NCBI GenBank assembly: GCA_018817195.1
Contig: JAHIUL010000111.1
Coordinates: 1-17,455 of the forward strand
Source of the DNA: Candidatus Margulisiibacteriota bacterium
GTDB lineage: Bacteria > Margulisbacteria > WOR-1 > O2-12-FULL-45-9
DNA: 17,455 nt
Direction: 5' to 3'
A program made the translations under genes and the position numbers. The notes beneath the pieces were generated by a model. The model was not told the origin of the DNA, did no database searches, and saw only the letters and a program-made list of their open reading frames with translations. Position 1 is the stretch's first letter. Every line of letters begins with the position of its first letter. Shown here piece by piece: positions 13,994 through 17,455 of the stretch.

Positions 13994-15418
13994 TTAGAAG
14001 TTATACATTAACCCTAAGGCTGCTATGTCTGATGTATCTTTGTTCTCCTGGTCTTTATAAACGCGATATGTAGCATCCAAACTTGTGTTTGGAGCGATGG
14101 CGTATGAAATGCCGCCTTCAGCAGTCAGCCTGCTTAAGGTTGATTCAAAATCATACAAACCATTTAATCTGATATCGCCCTTACCAACCAACTTGATATC
14201 ATCAGATACTGTCTGAACAACTGTACCGCCAATGTTAACTGTGTTGTTAATCAATGGGCGCATAAAGTTATCATAACCAGCATAGTCAAATTCTTCAGCA
14301 GCATATTCTGTGCTGATGAACTTTGAGCCAACTTTTGACACCTGGATTGTCGCAACAGTACCAGTGTCTAAAATATCGTCCAAAGCCAATGCTCCAGCAA
14401 TCATCATATTGCTTGAGCCATCAGTTCCGCCAACACCAAGCTTTGCGCTTGCTTCAATCTTATCGGTAAGAGGAGCAGAAACTCCAACAATACCCCTAAG
14501 ATCTCTGGTCTCAGTTGAGAACTGACCAGCGCTGAAGTAGTCACCAGTTACGTCAAGCTTCATGGTGTTAACCATTGGCACACCTGAGAAAGCATAACCG
14601 ATTTTACCGGTGATCTGGTTTGACTGAACCCTTCCAGAAGCAGGATGTTGTTTGGCTTTATAGCGGCCATAAACATCAGCACCACCCATATTGGTAGATG
14701 CCGCGATATAAGTGCCAGGGCGCACATAAGTTACGCCAATTTCACTTGGAATTGTTCCAGCTGGATCAGCTGAATGCTGCTTTGAGCCAGGACCCACGGC
14801 CAGTTCCAATTTGACAGGATCAGCAAGACCCATTGCTGACAGGTTAACCGGAACTGATGACACTATGTCAATCAGGTCAGTGGCTAACGCCCCGCCAGTT
14901 GAGTTAGATCCGTCATCCATGAAACCATAGTCCATGGTATCCAAGTTGATAGCAACTTCAGCTCCGCCGCCCATATCTTGAACAGTGGTAAGTTGAAGTC
15001 TGTAGCTAGCAACAGCTCCGCGGATTCCGCCCTTTTCAGCCAAAAGATTGCCGAACATCCAGCTAGCTTTATAGCTGCCCATTAAAGGCAAGCCAGCGCC
15101 AGAAGGTGATCTTCTGCTCTTTAGAGCAGCAACGTCCTTCTTCAATGCATCGATGTCAGAAGAAACGTTTGTTGCGGCGCCAACGGCTTTGGCTAATTTG
15201 GAAAGAAATACAGCGGTTTCGTACCTGGTAATCTGCTTGGTACCGCGGAAAGTTCCATCAGGATATCCGTTGGTAACGCCAAGCTTTACCAGATCATAAA
15301 CTGCAGAAGCTGCCCAGTGACTCTCAGGAACATCCTTGAATTTCATCTGAGCAGATGCAGAGGTAGCAATTGCAAAAGTAACTGCAAAAGCCACGAACAA
15401 TACTAAAAATTTCTTCAT
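13994..15418 (-). CDS. SLH-domain outer-membrane porin (major)
   Basis: The product is 474 residues: a signal peptide (1-23, ending ASA), one SLH domain (about 26-78: FKDVPESHWA, NGYPDGTFRGTKQITRYE), a short coiled coil (about 84-103), then a long beta-barrel ending LGLMYNF with terminal Phe. In Cyanobacteria and Negativicutes such porins sit in the outer membrane while the SLH domain grips pyruvylated or polyamine-modified peptidoglycan. It has its own strong promoter, a leader of about 210 nt, a GGAGG site before the ATG and a strong terminator, suggesting high expression. It is a full-length paralog of the porin upstream. Confidence 0.9.
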   Translation of the reverse strand: MKKFLVLFVAFAVTFAIATSASAQMKFKDVPESHWAASAVYDLVKLGVTNGYPDGTFRGTKQITRYETAVFLSKLAKAVGAATNVSSDIDALKKDVAALKSRRSPSGAGLPLMGSYKASWMFGNLLAEKGGIRGAVASYRLQLTTVQDMGGGAEVAINLDTMDYGFMDDGSNSTGGALATDLIDIVSSVPVNLSAMGLADPVKLELAVGPGSKQHSADPAGTIPSEIGVTYVRPGTYIAASTNMGGADVYGRYKAKQHPASGRVQSNQITGKIGYAFSGVPMVNTMKLDVTGDYFSAGQFSTETRDLRGIVGVSAPLTDKIEASAKLGVGGTDGSSNMMIAGALALDDILDTGTVATIQVSKVGSKFISTEYAAEEFDYAGYDNFMRPLINNTVNIGGTVVQTVSDDIKLVGKGDIRLNGLYDFESTLSRLTAEGGISYAIAPNTSLDATYRVYKDQENKDTSDIAALGLMYNF

Positions 15419-15634
15419 TTTTTCCTCCTTAGTCTTTTGAGGTCTTTCAGTTTCAACCCTACTAGGCTCGGTTTTGACCTAAAGTATCCATGTTACCTTT
15501 AAATCTCCCGGGCTGTTTAAGCCTACTCCTGATAGACTTGTCCAGGTGGTTGACTAAGTTCTTTCACCTCCTTTCTTATCCACCCAAACCTGCTTATAAA
15601 TAAACATACTAATATTTAATTATAAGCTGGCTAG
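15419..15634 (-). other. Long 5' leader of the SLH porin mRNA
   Basis: About 210 nt separate the predicted transcription start (near 15628) from the ATG. The leader holds a hairpin at 15440-15480, a 13-nt perfect match to the complement of the 16S rRNA 3' end (AGAAAGGAGGTGA, minus strand of 15564-15576) with no start codon at usual spacing, and the real ribosome site (AAGGAGG) just before the ATG. A possible nine-codon upstream frame (ATG 15491 to TAG 15462) has an AAAGG in front and stops within the hairpin. No known riboswitch was recognised. Confidence 0.6.
15440..15480 (-). other. Leader hairpin near the porin ribosome-binding site
   Basis: On the minus strand AGGTC (15480-15476) pairs with GACCT (15444-15440). 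Inside, AACC pairs with GGTT, and CCT-AGT-AGG forms the tip. The stem ends about 10 nt before AAGGAGG, so it could affect translation or mRNA stability. The pairing was read by eye. Confidence 0.5.
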
Positions 15635-15662
15635 AGTATATCACCATGACCCTTTTTGTCAA
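15635..15662 (-). promoter_or_regulatory. Strong promoter of the SLH porin gene
   Basis: The minus strand reads perfect TTGACA (15662-15657), a 16-bp spacer and TATACT (15640-15635). It begins 12 bp after the stop of the upstream porin gene, with no terminator between, so read-through from upstream may add to it. Confidence 0.8.
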
Positions 15663-15674
15663 GCCCCAAAATCA

Positions 15675-17036
15675 TTAAAAAGAGGTGCTGATTTTAACCC
15701 CAAACAGGTCAGAAAAAGCAGGCACAGGGTCAGCAAACTGGGCAATCTCGCTGGGCACATTATAAGCCCGGTAAAACACTTCAACGGCTATTGTCGACGA
15801 AAGTTTATAGTTCAGGCCAAGCTGCCAGAGAAAGTATGTTTCTGGATAAGCTGCCCCGTAGCGGTAGCAGCCGTCAGTCACATAGTCCCCTTTCCATTGA
15901 AGAGAAAGATCATCAAATATTTTCTGGTCAATTCTTAGGCCGATATCAACCATTCCATCCAAAATTAAGCGGTCAAAATTATTAAGATAAATAAATTCAT
16001 ATTCATCCAAATAATTATCACGATATTTACTTCCCACCTTGTCAAACCGCGCAACAATGTTTGTCCCTGTTTGCCAGGGGTCGTTAATTTCTTTAATTAA
16101 TTTAAGATACATGCCGCTTGTGCCGTCCCGGGGCGAACCAACTCCTAAAAGGACCTTAATCTTATACTTTTTGACCGGCTCGCAATCCACTCCTAACTCA
16201 GCCAAAAAATCATGCGGACCGTCTATTTCAAAAAGATAACGCGGCCTAAAATTAACGCTTGCAAAACCATAATTGTATTCAATATTTGTTGTTAATTCAT
16301 GAACACCGATTTTGCCGGAAGTCTGCACCTGACGTGTTACATAAGATCCCGACCAGCTTAATTTGCCGATTTTTCTGGAAACCTCAACAGCAGTTTTTGG
16401 CCGGATATAAATGGTATAGTTCTCACTGGGAAAAATGCCTTCAGAATCTACGTGGGGAACAACCCCAGGGCCAAGATTCACTTTATAATAATAAGCGCCA
16501 ATTTTAAATTTACCTTCAACATCAATTAACTTGGTGGCAAAAGGCCGATCAGAGCTACTGTTAAATCCGGCATCAACTGTATCAAGCGTAATTTTAAGGT
16601 TTGAATCATAATCAAAATCCCTTAGCATGCTAAGTTTTAATCGATAATCAAACTTGCCGCCGCGGTTAACTGTAGGAGAAACAATTGCCCCTGATTCAAC
16701 CTTGCCGTAAAACTTAACTTTTCTGTCAATTTCATTCTGTTCAAATTTGATAACAGCAACCTCATTTTTTAATTCGCTAAGTAATTTTTCTTCGACAGCA
16801 TCTCCTTCATTCAGATAGCGAGAAAGCTTTGATAAAAATGAGGCGATTTCGTAGCGGGAAACTTCACGGGTTCCTTGGAAAGTTCCGTCTGGATAGCCGC
16901 CGGTAACCCCCATCCTAACTAAATCATATACTGAGTCATAAGCCCAGTGCCCCTTTGGAACATCATTAAAACCAATGCCAGCAAAGCCGGCGCAGGCCAG
17001 CCAGATTATAAAACTAAAGGTAAGAAGATATTTCAT
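15675..17036 (-). CDS. SLH-domain outer-membrane porin (second, diverged paralog)
   Basis: The product is 453 residues from ATG 17036 (a TTG at 17048 would add four residues before the signal peptide). The order is signal peptide (about 1-20), SLH domain (about 21-74: FNDVPKGHWAYDSVYDLV, GGYPDGTFQGT), a charged coiled coil (about 78-105) and a beta-barrel ending GVKISTSF. Landmarks shared with the next porin include LDTVDAGF versus LDTMDYGF, YIRP versus YVRP and KVGSKY versus KVGSKF, so the two are paralogs along their whole length. The start overlaps the glycosyltransferase end by 23 bp with only a weak ribosome site, suggesting coupled, lower expression. Confidence 0.88.
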   Translation of the reverse strand: MKYLLTFSFIIWLACAGFAGIGFNDVPKGHWAYDSVYDLVRMGVTGGYPDGTFQGTREVSRYEIASFLSKLSRYLNEGDAVEEKLLSELKNEVAVIKFEQNEIDRKVKFYGKVESGAIVSPTVNRGGKFDYRLKLSMLRDFDYDSNLKITLDTVDAGFNSSSDRPFATKLIDVEGKFKIGAYYYKVNLGPGVVPHVDSEGIFPSENYTIYIRPKTAVEVSRKIGKLSWSGSYVTRQVQTSGKIGVHELTTNIEYNYGFASVNFRPRYLFEIDGPHDFLAELGVDCEPVKKYKIKVLLGVGSPRDGTSGMYLKLIKEINDPWQTGTNIVARFDKVGSKYRDNYLDEYEFIYLNNFDRLILDGMVDIGLRIDQKIFDDLSLQWKGDYVTDGCYRYGAAYPETYFLWQLGLNYKLSSTIAVEVFYRAYNVPSEIAQFADPVPAFSDLFGVKISTSF

Positions 17037-17455
17037 GCGCAATCTCAACTGCCGCCTTAGGGCGGCTGACCCGTTTAATATTTTTCTTCAATTCTTCAAA
17101 TTCCGATGTTTCTCTTAATTCTTTCACAATAGCAGCAACTTTCTTGGGGTCCTTGCTCACCCGGCCGACATTTTCCCTGACCACAAACTCAACATTCCCC
17201 TCTTCTTGCCCGGGCAGCCAGGAAGTAATAATAATAGGCAAATTCATGGCCATGGCTTCAGCAATTGTGCCGGGTCCGGCTTTGGTAATAATAAGATCTG
17301 ATTCTGCCATGATGTCGTGAACTTTATCCGTAAAACCATGGACAACAATCGGGAGACTAAATTTGTTTACACTCTTTTTCAATCTTATTTCCAGGCTCTT
17401 ATTGCGGCCGGCGATTACCACTAATTGAGCCTTAATTTTTTGATTGTCTAATTCT
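17014..17455 (-). CDS. GT28-family diacylglycerol glycosyltransferase (MGDG synthase/MurG-like), C-terminal part
   Basis: The frame is open to the right edge, so only the last 147 or so residues are present. They form the nucleotide-sugar-binding half of a GT-B enzyme: VVIAGRN, VHGFTDKVHDIMAESDLIITKAGPGTIAEA, then PIIITSWLPGQEEGNVEFV. The KAGPGT...EA and PGQEEGNV motifs are those of monogalactosyl/glucosyl-diacylglycerol synthases, closer than MurG proper. It probably transfers a hexose to diacylglycerol at the inner membrane. A GTG at 17421 is only an internal codon. Its end overlaps the second porin gene, so both are in one transcript. Confidence 0.87.
   Translation of the reverse strand, partial: ELDNQKIKAQLVVIAGRNKSLEIRLKKSVNKFSLPIVVHGFTDKVHDIMAESDLIITKAGPGTIAEAMAMNLPIIITSWLPGQEEGNVEFVVRENVGRVSKDPKKVAAIVKELRETSEFEELKKNIKRVSRPKAAVEIAHEISSYL

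Noticed and set aside
15451..15460. GTTGAAAC-like string (minus strand) recalling a CRISPR repeat end
   Set aside because: It occurs once only, with no repeat-spacer pattern; it is part of the porin leader hairpin.
15523..15567. A 14-codon upstream frame starting at GTG in the porin leader
   Set aside because: The GTG overlaps the GGAGG itself, leaving no spacing for initiation; it is kept only as part of the leader finding.

Overview
The window suggests an anaerobic or microaerophilic diderm bacterium. Two outer-membrane porins carry an N-terminal SLH domain, an arrangement known from Cyanobacteria, Negativicutes, Deinococcus-Thermus and several candidate phyla. Thiamin thiazole is made with radical-SAM ThiH rather than an oxygen-dependent glycine oxidase. 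Homocysteine seems to be made by the COG1900 (DUF39)/NIL-ferredoxin route of methanogens and other anaerobes. I lean towards an uncultured lineage near the Margulisbacteria/Saganbacteria group, but the sequence alone does not prove it. No rRNA, tRNA or CRISPR array was seen.

Layout. Positions 1-140 look like the right end of an insertion sequence: a transposase tail followed by two 21-bp direct repeats. A tightly packed plus-strand operon follows (188-2459). It encodes a small outer-membrane beta-barrel and four paralogous secreted proteins, each ending in one transmembrane helix; three have a short beta-helix-like domain. I cannot assign a known function to this cassette, and it is the best candidate here for an undescribed system. 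It runs head-on into a larE gene (2409-3245, minus), with a 51-bp overlap of the 3' ends.

From 3290 to 10835 nearly everything is on the minus strand. Read in the direction of transcription, it holds a pseudopilin gene followed by thiGHSF (thiazole synthesis); an Rrf2/CymR-like regulator, cysK, the COG1900 protein and its NIL-ferredoxin (cysteine and homocysteine synthesis); bioY (biotin uptake); a 3D-domain protein; and larE. Sulfur transfer is the common theme. hflX (10900-12003, plus) diverges from the pseudopilin gene. Next, on the minus strand, birA, aroH and aroF (biotin ligase, chorismate mutase, DAHP synthase) lie just behind the terminator of a strongly expressed SLH porin (13994-15418). 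A second, diverged SLH porin (15675-17036) precedes it and overlaps a GT28 lipid glycosyltransferase cut by the right edge.

Expression. Several operon-leading genes (larE, rrf2, the pseudopilin gene, hflX and probably the first barrel gene) have good -35/-10 boxes only 6-9 nt before the start codon and no Shine-Dalgarno, which predicts leaderless mRNAs. Genes inside operons mostly have strong GGAGG sites or stop-start overlaps. The main porin instead has a TTGACA/TATACT promoter and a leader of about 210 nt with a hairpin and an unused, very strong Shine-Dalgarno-like sequence.
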